Below, piece after piece: positions 1-8,300 of a stretch of 64,000 bases of DNA. The stretch is from an uncultured Collinsella sp. (GTDB lineage Bacteria > Actinomycetota > Coriobacteriia > Coriobacteriales > Coriobacteriaceae): NCBI GenBank assembly GCA_902493145.1, contig CABUOA010000007.1:1-64000 (forward strand), in the 5' to 3' direction. The notes under the pieces were generated by a model. That model saw nothing but the letters and a program-made list of their open reading frames with translations. It made no database searches and had not been told where the DNA came from. How positions within the stretch are numbered: position 1 is the stretch's first letter; every line of letters begins with the position of its first letter. The position numbers and the translations under genes are program-made.

Positions 1-55
1 GGACGCCGCCCTCTCAAGGCGGAGATCACCAGTTCGAATCTGGTACGGGCTACCA
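1..55 (+). tRNA. tRNA-Glu (anticodon CTC), 3' part
   Basis: The window opens inside a tRNA. The anticodon stem is CCGCC (6-10) with GGCGG (18-22) around loop CTCTCAA, which puts anticodon CTC at 13-15. The T-arm is ACCAG/CTGGT (28-44) with loop TTCGAAT. The acceptor strand ACGGGCT ends at 51, followed by discriminator A and an encoded CCA (53-55). The D-arm and 5' acceptor strand lie before the window. CTC reads GAG, a common glutamate codon in GC-rich genomes. Confidence 0.93.
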
Positions 56-65
56 AAATTGAACG

Positions 66-93
66 CCCGGGCCTCGTAAGAGACCCGGGTTTT
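66..93 (+). terminator. Rho-independent terminator after tRNA-Glu
   Basis: Stem CCCGGG (66-71) pairs with CCCGGG (84-89), with extra CTC/GAG pairing inside, and is followed directly by TTTT. It starts 11 nt after the tRNA CCA end, so it probably ends the tRNA transcript. Confidence 0.85.
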
Positions 94-152
94 GTGTATT
101 GACCGATATTTAAGGCGCGCGTTGAGTCTGCCGCCCGGACCGAGGAGTTGTC

Positions 153-1070
153 ATGGACCTGCCTATCAGCTTGGAAGACATCACGTATGCCGAGAACTAT
201 CTGGCGCAGGGCGACCTGGCTACGGCGACGCCGCTGCTTGAGCGTCTGGTGGAGCTCGCCGAGGAGTATATCGACGCTGAGTGCAAGACGGAGGAGAAGC
301 GCCAGTACTTTAGCTTCGACAGCAAGTTTGAGCGCCTGGCCTATCGCCGCGTGGAGAAGGATCCGCGCGAGCTGGTGCAGGTCGAGGTTCCCTTTGACCG
401 CCTGTACTCCGACATGGCGTTTGCCTACATTCGCCAGCAGGATTATGTGAGTGCTCGGAATGCCCTGATGCAGGCCGTGCGTTGGGATCCCATGAACTGC
501 AACTATCGCTTGGACTTGGCCGAGCTGTTCCGCGCGCTCGAGGACAAGCAGGAGTGGGCATCGCTCTCGTTCTCGGTGCTGGAGCGCGCGAGCGACGGTA
601 AGTGCGCCGCACGTGCCTACACCAACTTGGGTCAGTACTTCTTGGAGCCCGAGACCGAGAACATTTCGGCAGCCGTGGGCTGCGCGCGTCTGGCGCTGCG
701 CCTGGCGCCCAATGATGCGCATACGACGCGCCTGCTCAACAAGATCCATACCACCTATCCGGATGCCGCGGACGAGAGTGACGACCATGTGATGGGTGAG
801 CTCGCCCTGCAGGGCGTGCCGACCTCGCCTTCGGCCGAGATCGCCATCTGCCTGATCATGTGCGCGACCGATGCTGCAAGCGACGGCGACAAGCAGGAGG
901 CTACGCGTCTGACGGTCCGTGCCCGCGACCTGGTGGGCGAGGAGGCATGCGCGGCGATTATCAAGCTGGTGCGCGAGAGCGATGCCGAGCTTAATGCCGA
1001 GCGCAGGGCAAAGCGCGAGGCTGCGGGTTCAAACGCCGATGGCGCCAAGGAGGCCGGCGATGCCCAGTAA
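153..1070 (+). CDS. Tetratricopeptide-repeat-like hypothetical protein
   Basis: A 305-residue soluble protein with no signal peptide or membrane segment. It is rich in helix-forming residues, with TPR-like pairs: residues about 15-40 (YLAQGDLATATPLLERLVEL) and about 85-115 (AFAYIRQQDYVSARNALMQA, then a WDP turn), and further helices to about 205. The C-terminal 35 residues are charged and probably disordered. The start at 153 has GAGGAG nine bases upstream. The gene overlaps the start of smpB by 11 bases, so the two are probably translationally coupled. TPR folds usually serve as protein-binding scaffolds; the partner is unknown. The link with smpB may be only transcriptional. Confidence 0.75.
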   Translation: MDLPISLEDITYAENYLAQGDLATATPLLERLVELAEEYIDAECKTEEKRQYFSFDSKFERLAYRRVEKDPRELVQVEVPFDRLYSDMAFAYIRQQDYVSARNALMQAVRWDPMNCNYRLDLAELFRALEDKQEWASLSFSVLERASDGKCAARAYTNLGQYFLEPETENISAAVGCARLALRLAPNDAHTTRLLNKIHTTYPDAADESDDHVMGELALQGVPTSPSAEIAICLIMCATDAASDGDKQEATRLTVRARDLVGEEACAAIIKLVRESDAELNAERRAKREAAGSNADGAKEAGDAQ

Positions 1071-1530
1071 GCGCGAGCGCAAGCTCATTTCCAAGAATCG
1101 CTCGGCACATCACGAGTACTTTATCGATGAGACGTTTGAGTGCGGTATTGAGCTGAGCGGTACCGAGGTCAAGTCGATTCGCGAGCGCGCGTGCCAGATT
1201 ACCGATACCTTCGCACTGATTCGTGGTGGGGAGTGCTGGCTCGTCGGCCTGCATATCCACCCTTATAGCCATGGTGGCGTGTGGAATCGCGATCCCGACC
1301 GTCGGCGCCGTCTGCTGCTGCACCGCAAGGAGATCGACTTTCTTGACGGCAAACTTCGCAACCGCGGCTATGCGCTGGTGCCGCTGGAGCTCTACTTTAA
1401 TACCGACGGCCGCGTAAAGCTGCTGCTGGGCCTAGGCCGCGGCAAGAAGCTTTACGACAAGCGCGAGGATATGGCCAAGCGCGATGTCCAGCGCGAGATC
1501 GACCGCGCCCTCAAGGAGCGCAATCGCTAG
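1060..1530 (+). CDS. smpB: SsrA (tmRNA)-binding protein SmpB
   Basis: SmpB binds tmRNA and brings it to stalled ribosomes for trans-translation, which tags the unfinished peptide and frees the ribosome. The 156-residue product shows the family pattern: basic N-terminus, NRSAHHEYFIDETFECGIEL at about residues 11-30, SGTEVKSIR, a central HIHPYSHG segment, an LLLHRKEI segment, and a basic C-terminal tail that normally folds into the decoding centre. ATG 1060 is preferred over upstream in-frame starts because AAGGAGG lies just before it and the family motif begins soon after. It overlaps the TPR gene. No ssrA RNA gene is recognisable next to it. Confidence 0.97.
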   Translation: MPSKRERKLISKNRSAHHEYFIDETFECGIELSGTEVKSIRERACQITDTFALIRGGECWLVGLHIHPYSHGGVWNRDPDRRRRLLLHRKEIDFLDGKLRNRGYALVPLELYFNTDGRVKLLLGLGRGKKLYDKREDMAKRDVQREIDRALKERNR

Positions 1531-1628
1531 GCGTTCTGTATAAGTTACGGTGGAATACGGACTGTTTTGCCTGTTTGAGGGGCTATTCAGTCCTTATTTC
1601 ACCGCAACTGCGGGCGTCTCATCTTGCT

Positions 1629-1656
1629 TATACTGTTTTGACACATATGTCTCAAA
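1629..1656 (+). promoter_or_regulatory. -10 element and 20-bp palindromic operator before the flavin reductase
   Basis: A TATACT -10-like hexamer (1629-1634) is followed at once by the palindrome TTTGACACATATGTCTCAAA (1637-1656), symmetric except for one base pair. The position over the expected transcription start suits a repressor. The start codon is at 1739. The binding protein cannot be named from sequence. Confidence 0.5.
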
Positions 1657-1738
1657 GGTGGTGTCCGTTGTGGGCGCCGCCTTTTTTGTGGGTACATACA
1701 TCCATGAGGTTCCAACCCGGGTTAGGGGAGTGATTGTT

Positions 1739-2242
1739 ATGGACAAAACTGCGTTCTTTACCATGCCGAGCGGTCTGTACGTGGTGAGCGCCGCGGCAGA
1801 CGGGCTGCGCGCCGGCTGCGTCATCAACACTGCGGTGCAGGTGACGTCCATGCCGCCGCGCATTTCGGTTGCCGTGAACAAGGACAACGTCACCTCGGGC
1901 GTCATCGCTTCGGCCAAAGCGTTCGCGCTGACCGTGATCGATCAGACCGCCGATATGCTCTACATCGGTAACTTTGGGTTCCGCACCAGCAGCGATTATG
2001 ACAAGTTTGCCAAATACGAGACCCGCGAGACGGCTCTGGGCATGCCCTATGTGCCCGAGCACGCGGCGGCCCTGTTTAGCTGCCATTTGATCGACACTGT
2101 GGATGTTGGCACGCATCTACTGTTTATCGGCGAGGTCGAGGATGCCGAGCGCTTGAGTGACGAGACGCCGCTCACCTACGATTACTACCATAAGGTCCTG
2201 AAGGGCAAGACGCCTCCGAAGGCGTCCTCGTATCAAGGCTAG
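1739..2242 (+). CDS. Flavin reductase-like (FMN-binding) protein
   Basis: A 167-residue protein of the flavin reductase-like split-barrel family. Members bind FMN and pass electrons from NAD(P)H or rubredoxin partners; in anaerobes they often work in oxygen or peroxide defence. Visible family features are the N-terminal PSGLYVVSA strand, TAVQVTSMPPRISVAVNKDN at about residues 32-51, the T(S)GVI segment, and the FGFRTSSDYDKFA segment with FSCHLIDTVDVGTHLLFIGE towards the end. ATG 1739 follows a GGGGAG site by 8 bases. The frame is open further upstream, but that part has no family similarity and contains the promoter region. The rubredoxin gene follows after 89 bases, and fused reductase-rubredoxin proteins exist, so the two probably act as redox partners. 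Confidence 0.88.
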   Translation: MDKTAFFTMPSGLYVVSAAADGLRAGCVINTAVQVTSMPPRISVAVNKDNVTSGVIASAKAFALTVIDQTADMLYIGNFGFRTSSDYDKFAKYETRETALGMPYVPEHAAALFSCHLIDTVDVGTHLLFIGEVEDAERLSDETPLTYDYYHKVLKGKTPPKASSYQG

Positions 2243-2259
2243 AAATGTTTTACAAATAC

Positions 2260-2287
2260 TTGCATTATATTATTGAGAATCTATACT
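2260..2287 (+). promoter_or_regulatory. Promoter of the rubredoxin gene
   Basis: TTGCAT (2260-2265), a 16-base AT-rich spacer and TATACT (2282-2287) form a good sigma-70-type promoter 45 bases before the rubredoxin start. The region between the two genes is much richer in A/T than its surroundings. Rubredoxin can therefore be transcribed separately from the flavin reductase. Confidence 0.6.
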
Positions 2288-2331
2288 GATAAATGAAGTA
2301 CATCACCAGTCGCGTTTGAGAGGAGAACATC

Positions 2332-2475
2332 ATGGCTGAGGAGAAGAAGACGTATAAGTTCGTGTGCGTCGTTTGCGGTTACGAGGTTGAGGTCGATACG
2401 CCCGAGCTGCCCGAGGATTATGTGTGCCCGGTGTGCGGCGTCGGTCCCGATCAGTTTGAGCTCGTCGAGGAGTAG
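2332..2475 (+). CDS. Rubredoxin-like protein
   Basis: A 47-residue protein with the rubredoxin signature: Cys12-x2-Cys15-Gly and Cys32-Pro-x-Cys35-Gly, the four ligands of a mononuclear iron centre. It is slightly shorter than the usual 52-54 residues, mainly in the loop between the cysteine pairs. ATG 2332 has AGAGGAG eight bases upstream. It is a small soluble electron carrier; the neighbouring flavin reductase-like protein is a plausible partner in reducing oxygen or peroxide. A terminator follows the stop codon. Confidence 0.93.
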   Translation: MAEEKKTYKFVCVVCGYEVEVDTPELPEDYVCPVCGVGPDQFELVEE

Positions 2476-2515
2476 CTCGCAGACACACGGCGAAAGCCGA
2501 ACATAGCTCTGTCCA

Positions 2516-2550
2516 AGGGCCTCGGTCGAATTCTCGGCCGGGGCCCTTTT
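2516..2550 (+). terminator. Terminator after rubredoxin
   Basis: An imperfect GC stem beginning AGGGCC (2516-2521) pairs with the strand ending GGGCCCT (2541-2547) and runs into TTTT. The bases just after it (from about 2545) match part of the family B hairpins (TTTTCCTCCGCCCCCAAGG). Confidence 0.75.
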
Positions 2551-2617
2551 CCTCCGCCCCCAAGGGATCACGGTTGCTGTTGACCGATCCTGTCTGTTGT
2601 GAGTCCGACCGACCTTT

Positions 2618-2756
2618 TGTCTCAATCTGTAACATCTAACGGTGGAAATTGGGCCCACTTGTTACATATCGAGACAAACCAAAACCGTCCGGCAGAAGAT
2701 CTCAATCTGTAACATCTAGACATCGAAAGCGGGTCTAGATGTTACAGATCGAGACG
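2618..2756. repeat. Family A inverted-repeat cluster, 2 copies
   Basis: Two copies, 2618-2676 and 2698-2756, 80 bp apart. Each has a left arm close to TGTCTCAATCTGTAACA and a right arm close to TGTTACAGATCGAGACA around a 25-bp centre. In the second copy the palindrome continues into the centre (TCTAGAC...GTCTAGA). The 21-bp linker AACCAAAACCGTCCGGCAGA is nearly identical to the linker of the cluster at 5026. The cluster lies 27 bases beyond the stop of the minus-strand NRAMP gene and shows no T-tract. Confidence 0.95.
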
Positions 2757-2782
2757 TTTGCCTGAGTAGGTGCCCCGCCCCA

Positions 2783-4039
2783 TTACATCCCTGTCAACAA
2801 CACGACATCGAGAATCGTCACGATGGCACCGATCCCTACGAGCAGCGCGTTGAGTGGACGCGAATTGGCGTATTTGCCCATGACGCGGGGTGAACTGGTG
2901 AGCCGTATGAGCACAAAGACCGTAATCGGTAGCTGAAGCGACAGCAGTGCCTGACTCCAGATGAGACCTTCAAAAGGATTTGGGACGACCAGGCACGCCG
3001 TCACTGCGCCGACGAAACAGGCCGCCACCCCGATCGAGGAATGTCGGTCGTGGATATCGTATTCCTCGTCGAACATGCCCGCAGTGATGGTCCCCGCCGC
3101 CATGCCCGCTGTCACGCTGCTCGATAGTCCCGCGAACAGCAGCGCTACCGCAAAGATGGTCGAGCTCGCCGGGCCCAGAATGGGGGAGAGCGTGGCCGCT
3201 GCGACGGCGAGGTCGTCTACGACCATGCCGTGCGCAAAGAAGGTCGTTGCGGCCAGGATGACCATGGCCGAGTTGATTGCCCAGCCCACGCCCATCGAAA
3301 TGAGCGTGTCGAAGAGCTCGTAGCGCAGACGCTCTTCGATAACCTGCTCGCCTTGGCCTTCGAAGTGCATGGATTGGATGACCTCGGAGTGCAGAAAAAG
3401 GTTGTGTGGCATAACGACCGCACCCAGGACACTCACGATAATCGCGGCAGAGCCAGTGGGCATACTGGGCGTGATCCAGCTTGCGGCGGCTTGCGGCCAG
3501 TCGACCTTGACTAGTGCAAGCTCGGCCAAAAACGAGAGTCCTACCACGCCTACGAAGGCGATGATCCAGCGTTCGGCTCGCTTGTAGGAGTTCGTCATGA
3601 GCATCGCCATCGATACTGCCGCCACGATGACGCAGCCCGCACGCACGGGCAGCCCAAAGAGCATTTGAAGGGCAATCGCGCCGCCCAGGACTTCGGCCAT
3701 GGCGGTGGCGATGGTCGCGAGATAGGCGCTGCCGAGCACCGCGCGTCCCACGATGCGGGGGAGAAAGCGGGTCGTGGCCTCGGCAAGGCAGGCGCCCGTG
3801 GCGATGCCCAAGTGCGCCGCGTTGTGCTGCAGCACGATGAGCATAATCGTGGACAGCGTGACGATCCACAGCAGCGCGTAGCCAAACTGCGAGCCCGCGG
3901 CCATATTGGAGGCCCAGTTGCCCGGGTCGATAAAGCCGACGGTCACGAGCAGCCCGGGGCCGATATGCCGCGCAATGTCTAGGCCTCCGTGACCACCGGT
4001 GCGTCGGGAGCCAAAGTGTTGTTTGAGATGGTTGAGCAT
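2783..4039 (-). CDS. mntH: NRAMP-family divalent metal transporter
   Basis: A 418-residue inner-membrane protein with about eleven hydrophobic segments. NRAMP proteins import Mn2+ (also Fe2+) with protons. The two metal-binding signatures are present: the DPGN motif in helix 1 (residues 40-43, within GFIDPGNWASNMAAGSQFGY) and the MPHNLFLHS motif in helix 6, whose methionine selects transition metals. The start at 4039 is chosen because AGGAG lies seven bases upstream; the frame extends 12 codons further without a ribosome site. gpmA lies 75 bases upstream on the same strand, so co-transcription is possible. Mn2+ versus Fe2+ preference cannot be told from sequence. Confidence 0.93.
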   Translation of the reverse strand: MLNHLKQHFGSRRTGGHGGLDIARHIGPGLLVTVGFIDPGNWASNMAAGSQFGYALLWIVTLSTIMLIVLQHNAAHLGIATGACLAEATTRFLPRIVGRAVLGSAYLATIATAMAEVLGGAIALQMLFGLPVRAGCVIVAAVSMAMLMTNSYKRAERWIIAFVGVVGLSFLAELALVKVDWPQAAASWITPSMPTGSAAIIVSVLGAVVMPHNLFLHSEVIQSMHFEGQGEQVIEERLRYELFDTLISMGVGWAINSAMVILAATTFFAHGMVVDDLAVAAATLSPILGPASSTIFAVALLFAGLSSSVTAGMAAGTITAGMFDEEYDIHDRHSSIGVAACFVGAVTACLVVPNPFEGLIWSQALLSLQLPITVFVLIRLTSSPRVMGKYANSRPLNALLVGIGAIVTILDVVLLTGM

Positions 4040-4114
4040 GGTGCGCTCCTGCGTATGGGCGGCGTGACGTCGCATCTGGGTCGTGCGGCGCCACGCGTCG
4101 GATTTGGGTTGGGG

Positions 4115-4888
4115 CTACTTGTGCGCTTTGCCCTGATTGGCCACGGCGTCGATCTTGGCGGCGATGGTCGCCGGGTCGCCGATGTAGCGCTTGTCGAGGA
4201 CATTGAAATCGGTATCGAAGGTGTAGACGAGCGGCACGCCGGTGGGGATGTTGACCTTGAGGATCTCCTCGGGCGTGAGGTGCTCGAGCTTCATGACGAG
4301 TGAGCGCAGGGAGTTGCCGTGTGCGGCGATGAGTACGCGCTTGCCGGCGAGCATCTGGGGGCGAATCTCGTCTTCGAAATAGGGCCAGGCGCGGGCGATC
4401 GTGTCCTTGAGGCATTCGGTATAGGGCAGCTGATCGGGCGCGACATCACGGTATTGCTCCTGGGTGTGGGGATCGCGCGCGTCGTCCGGCTCGAGTGCCG
4501 GCGGGCAGATATCGAAGGAGCGGCGCCAGATGAGCACCTGCTCGTCGCCGTGCTCCGCCGCGGCATCGGCCTTGTTGAGACCCTGCAACGCTCCGTAGTG
4601 GCGCTCGTTGAGCTTCCAGGATTTGATGACGGGCAGCCACTCGCGATCCATTTGGCCGAGCACGATGTTGAGGGTGTGGATCGCGCGCTTGAGGCGCGAA
4701 GTGTAGCAGACGTCAAAGTCGAAACCGGCTTCTTTGAGGGCTCGACCGCCTGCTGCGGCTTCTTCGCGGCCCGTGTCGGTGAGCTCAACATCGGTCCAGC
4801 CGGTGAACAGGTTGAGCTTGTTCCACTCGGACTCTCCGTGACGGATGAGGACGAGTTGCATCGTCTGCTGGTCTGCTTGGTGCGCCAT
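4115..4888 (-). CDS. gpmA: 2,3-bisphosphoglycerate-dependent phosphoglycerate mutase
   Basis: This glycolytic enzyme interconverts 3-phosphoglycerate and 2-phosphoglycerate in the cytosol. The catalytic RHGESEWN motif is at residues 16-23, with the phosphorylated histidine at position 17. Further family signatures follow: FTGWTDVELTDTG, YTSRLKRAIHT, WKLNERHYGALQGLNKA and the second catalytic histidine in AAHGNSLRSLV. At 257 residues it matches the dimeric/tetrameric GpmA class. ATG 4888 has AAGGAGG five bases upstream. The AT-rich region beyond the start (4930-5000) probably holds its promoter, and family A repeats lie between it and gltB. Confidence 0.97.
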   Translation of the reverse strand: MAHQADQQTMQLVLIRHGESEWNKLNLFTGWTDVELTDTGREEAAAGGRALKEAGFDFDVCYTSRLKRAIHTLNIVLGQMDREWLPVIKSWKLNERHYGALQGLNKADAAAEHGDEQVLIWRRSFDICPPALEPDDARDPHTQEQYRDVAPDQLPYTECLKDTIARAWPYFEDEIRPQMLAGKRVLIAAHGNSLRSLVMKLEHLTPEEILKVNIPTGVPLVYTFDTDFNVLDKRYIGDPATIAAKIDAVANQGKAHK

Positions 4889-5025
4889 AGGGGCCTCCTT
4901 GATCTGGCACGGTGTGCGTGCCGTTTGCTTGACGCCGCAAAGGATACCCGTTTTAAGCTTAAAAGTTAACCAAGACTAACAAAATTGTTGTATTTGAATG
5001 GGATGGTGAAAGGGGGCTGCCGAAA

Positions 5026-5163
5026 TGTCTCGATCTGTAACAGTTTGCCGCCAAAACCGACCCTTCGTGTTACAGATCGAGACAAACCAAAACCGTCCCG
5101 CAGAAAATCTCAATCTGTAACATCTAGGCGCCAAAATCGGTTCCTCCTGTTACAGATTGAGAT
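5026..5163. repeat. Family A inverted-repeat cluster, 2 copies
   Basis: Copies at 5026-5084 and 5106-5163, period 80 bp. The arms match the family consensus with one or two changes. The linker AACCAAAACCGTCCCGCAGA repeats that of the 2618 cluster, so the two-copy block seems to have been copied as a unit. This cluster lies between the divergent starts of gpmA (4888) and gltB (5348), so it cannot be a 3' end element for either gene. No other feature was recognised in the rest of 4889-5347 apart from AT-rich sequence near gpmA. Confidence 0.95.
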
Positions 5164-5347
5164 GTTTGAAGCGGTGAGCTTACAAGCCGAACTTGGGCGC
5201 CTTGTTGCCGCCCTTGAGGTCGGCGGTGCCCACTCGTAAGGTGTGCGTTACGCGATTGTTTCGAAACGGGCGGGAAACACAACGATGCCCTGATGCTCCT
5301 ACTATGCCTATTCAACTGACTGTCTAAATATCTAGGGGAGGATCGCG

Positions 5348-8300
5348 ATGCAGGCAGATTCCGCTCAACAGCAGGGCCTTTATCGCCCCGAATTCGACCA
5401 CGATGCATGTGGCATCGGCGCACTTGCCGATATCAACGGTGAGCGCCATCACCAGATTCTGGACGACGCGCTGTCCATTCTGGTCAACTTGGAGCACCGC
5501 GGCGGCACGGGACTCGAGAAGAACACCGGCGACGGTGCCGGTATCCTGTTCCAGGTTCCGCATCACTTTTTTCGCAAAGAGGCTCAAAAGTGCGGCCAGA
5601 TTCTGCCGGCAGAGGGCGACTATGGCGTGGCCATGCTGTTCTTTCCGCAGGACGACAAGGGCGTAGAGGATGCCCGTCGCGTGTTTGAGGAGGGCTGCGC
5701 CGAGGCCGGCGTGCCGCTGCTCTTTTGGCGCGAGGTGCCCGTCGACCCGCACGACCTGGGCGAGACGGCACGCGCCTGCATGCCCACCATTCTGCAAGCC
5801 TTTCTGGGCCGCCCCGACGATACGCCGGCGGGTGACGCCTTCGAGCGCCGCCTGTACGTGTGCCGTCGCACTATCGAGAAGAAGGCCGATGCCGAGTTTG
5901 CCCTGCGCGACAAGATCTTCTACGTCTGCTCCATGAGCTCGCGCACTATCGTGTACAAGGGCATGCTCGTCGCCACGCAGATGCGCCGCTTCTTCATCGA
6001 TCTCAACGACGCCGCTGTCAAGACGGCCGTTGCGCTCGTCCACTCGCGCTACTCCACCAACACCACGCCCAGCTGGGAGCGTGCGCACCCCAACCGTTTT
6101 ATCATCCACAACGGCGAGATCAACACCCTCAAGGGCAACGTCAACTGGATTCGCGCCCGCGAGCCCAACCTGTACAGCCCCGTGCTGCAGCACGATCTTG
6201 AGCGCGTGATGCCCATCATCAACCGCGAGGGTTCCGACTCGGCGATTTTGGACAACGTGCTCGAGTTTTTGGTTATGAACGGTCGCCCGCTTACGCGCGC
6301 TGCGTCCATGCTGCTGCCTGAGCCGTGGGACCACAACGACAGTCTGAGCGAGGAGCGCCGCGCCTACGACGCCTACCAGTCCATGCTCATGGAGCCCTGG
6401 GACGGCCCGGCGGCCATCGCCTTTACCGACGGTCGCACGCTGGGCGCCGCCCTCGACCGCAACGGCTTGCGCCCCGCCCGCTACTACGTGACGCGCGATG
6501 GCCGCTTTATGCTGGCAAGCGAAGTGGGCACCATCGAGGTGCGCCCCGAGAACATCCTGACGAGCGGCTGCCTGGGACCGGGCCAGATGCTCGAGGTCGA
6601 TTTTGCCCGCGGCCGCGTGATCTACAACGACGAGCTGCGCGCCCGCTATGCCAAGGAGAAGCCCTACCACGACTGGATTGCCGAGGAGACGCTGGCCGTC
6701 GACGCGCTCGATGAGTCCGCCGCGCCCGCGCCCGCCGAGGACGCCGAGGTGCCCGCCGCCGTGCGTATGGCCAAGCTCGGCTACCACTGGGATGACGTCG
6801 ACGAGGTCGTGCGTCCCATGGCCCAGCAGGGCAAGGCCCCACTCGCCTCGATGGGCATCGACGCACCGCTGGCCTGCCTGTCCAAGAAGACGCGCTCGTT
6901 CTTTGACTACTTCTATCAGCTGTTCGCTCAGGTCACGAATCCTCCGATCGATGCCCTGCGCGAGCATATGGTGACTTCGACCACGCTCTACCTGGGCAAC
7001 CACGGCAACCTGCTCGAGGACTCCCGTACGGCCTGCCAGCTGGTGCGCCTGGAGCGTCCGCTGTTGAGCGAGGAGGAGCTCGACCGCATCTGCGCCATCG
7101 ACCGCGTGGGCTTTAAGACCCGCCGTTTCCGTGCCGTCTACCGCCGCGACGCCGGCGAGGGCGCGCTGCAGGCTGCGCTCAAGCAGCTTGCAGAGGACGT
7201 TGAGGCTGCGGTCCGCGACGGCGTGAATATTGTGGTGTTGAGCGATCGTGCCGCTGCGGGCGAGGTGCCCGTGCCGTCGCTGCTCGCCGTGGGCTGCGTG
7301 CACAATCACCTGATCCGCGCCGGCGTGCGTACCTTTGCCGACATCGTGGTGGAGTGCGGCGACGCCGTGTCCCCGCACGACTTTGCGGCGCTGGTGGGCT
7401 ACTCCGCAAGCGGCATCTATCCGTACAATGCGCATGCGTGCATCCGCGACTTGGCAGCACGCGGCGACCTGGACGTGACGGCCGAGCAGGGCATCGACAA
7501 CTACAACAAGGCCGCGACGGCGGGTATCGTCTCCATCATGTCCAAGATGGGTATCTCCACGGTGCGGAGCTATCACTCCGCGCAGATTTTCGAGGCCGTC
7601 GGCTTTACTCCGGAGTTCGTCAACGCGTACTTCGCCGGCACGGTGAGCCGTGTGGGCGGTATGGGTGTCGAGGACGTTGAGTGCGAGCAAAACGAGCGCT
7701 ATGACGCTGCGCTCGCCATCCTTAAAAGCCCGGCTCCCGATCAGCTGCCCACGCTGGGCCTGACCAAGTGGCGCCCGCTCGGCGGCGAGGAACACCTCAT
7801 CGACCCCCAGGCCGTCTACCTGCTGCAGACCGCCTGCCGTGAGGACAGCTACGACACCTTTAAGGAGTACAGCGCCCGCCTGCACCGCACCGGCCGTGCC
7901 GTGCGTCTGCGCGACTTGCTCGACTTTGATGCCAGCGGCCGCACGCCGGTTTCGCTCGACGAGGTCGAGCCCACGCTCAACATCGTCCGCCGCTTTAACA
8001 CCGGCGCCATGTCGTACGGCTCCATCAGCAAGGAAGCACACGAGTGCATGGCCATCGCCATGAACCGCCTGCACGGCCGTTCCAACTCCGGCGAGGGCGG
8101 TGAGGATCCGCGTCGCGAGACCCCGCTGGCTAACGGCGATTCCAAGAACTCCGCGATCAAGCAGGTGGCAAGTGCGCGCTTTGGCGTGACGAGCCGCTAC
8201 CTGTGCAGCGCCTTCGAGATTCAGATCAAGATGGCCCAGGGCGCCAAGCCCGGCGAGGGTGGCCACCTGCCCGGCAAGAAGGTCTACCCCTGGATTGCCG

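Noticed and set aside
919..1059. Upstream extension of SmpB
   Set aside because: The extra 47 codons overlap the TPR gene, lack family similarity and have no ribosome site, while ATG 1060 has AAGGAGG.
1531..1738. tmRNA gene next to smpB, or a longer flavin reductase
   Set aside because: No tRNA-like ends or tag sequence were seen. The open frame before 1739 contains the promoter and palindrome and has no domain similarity.
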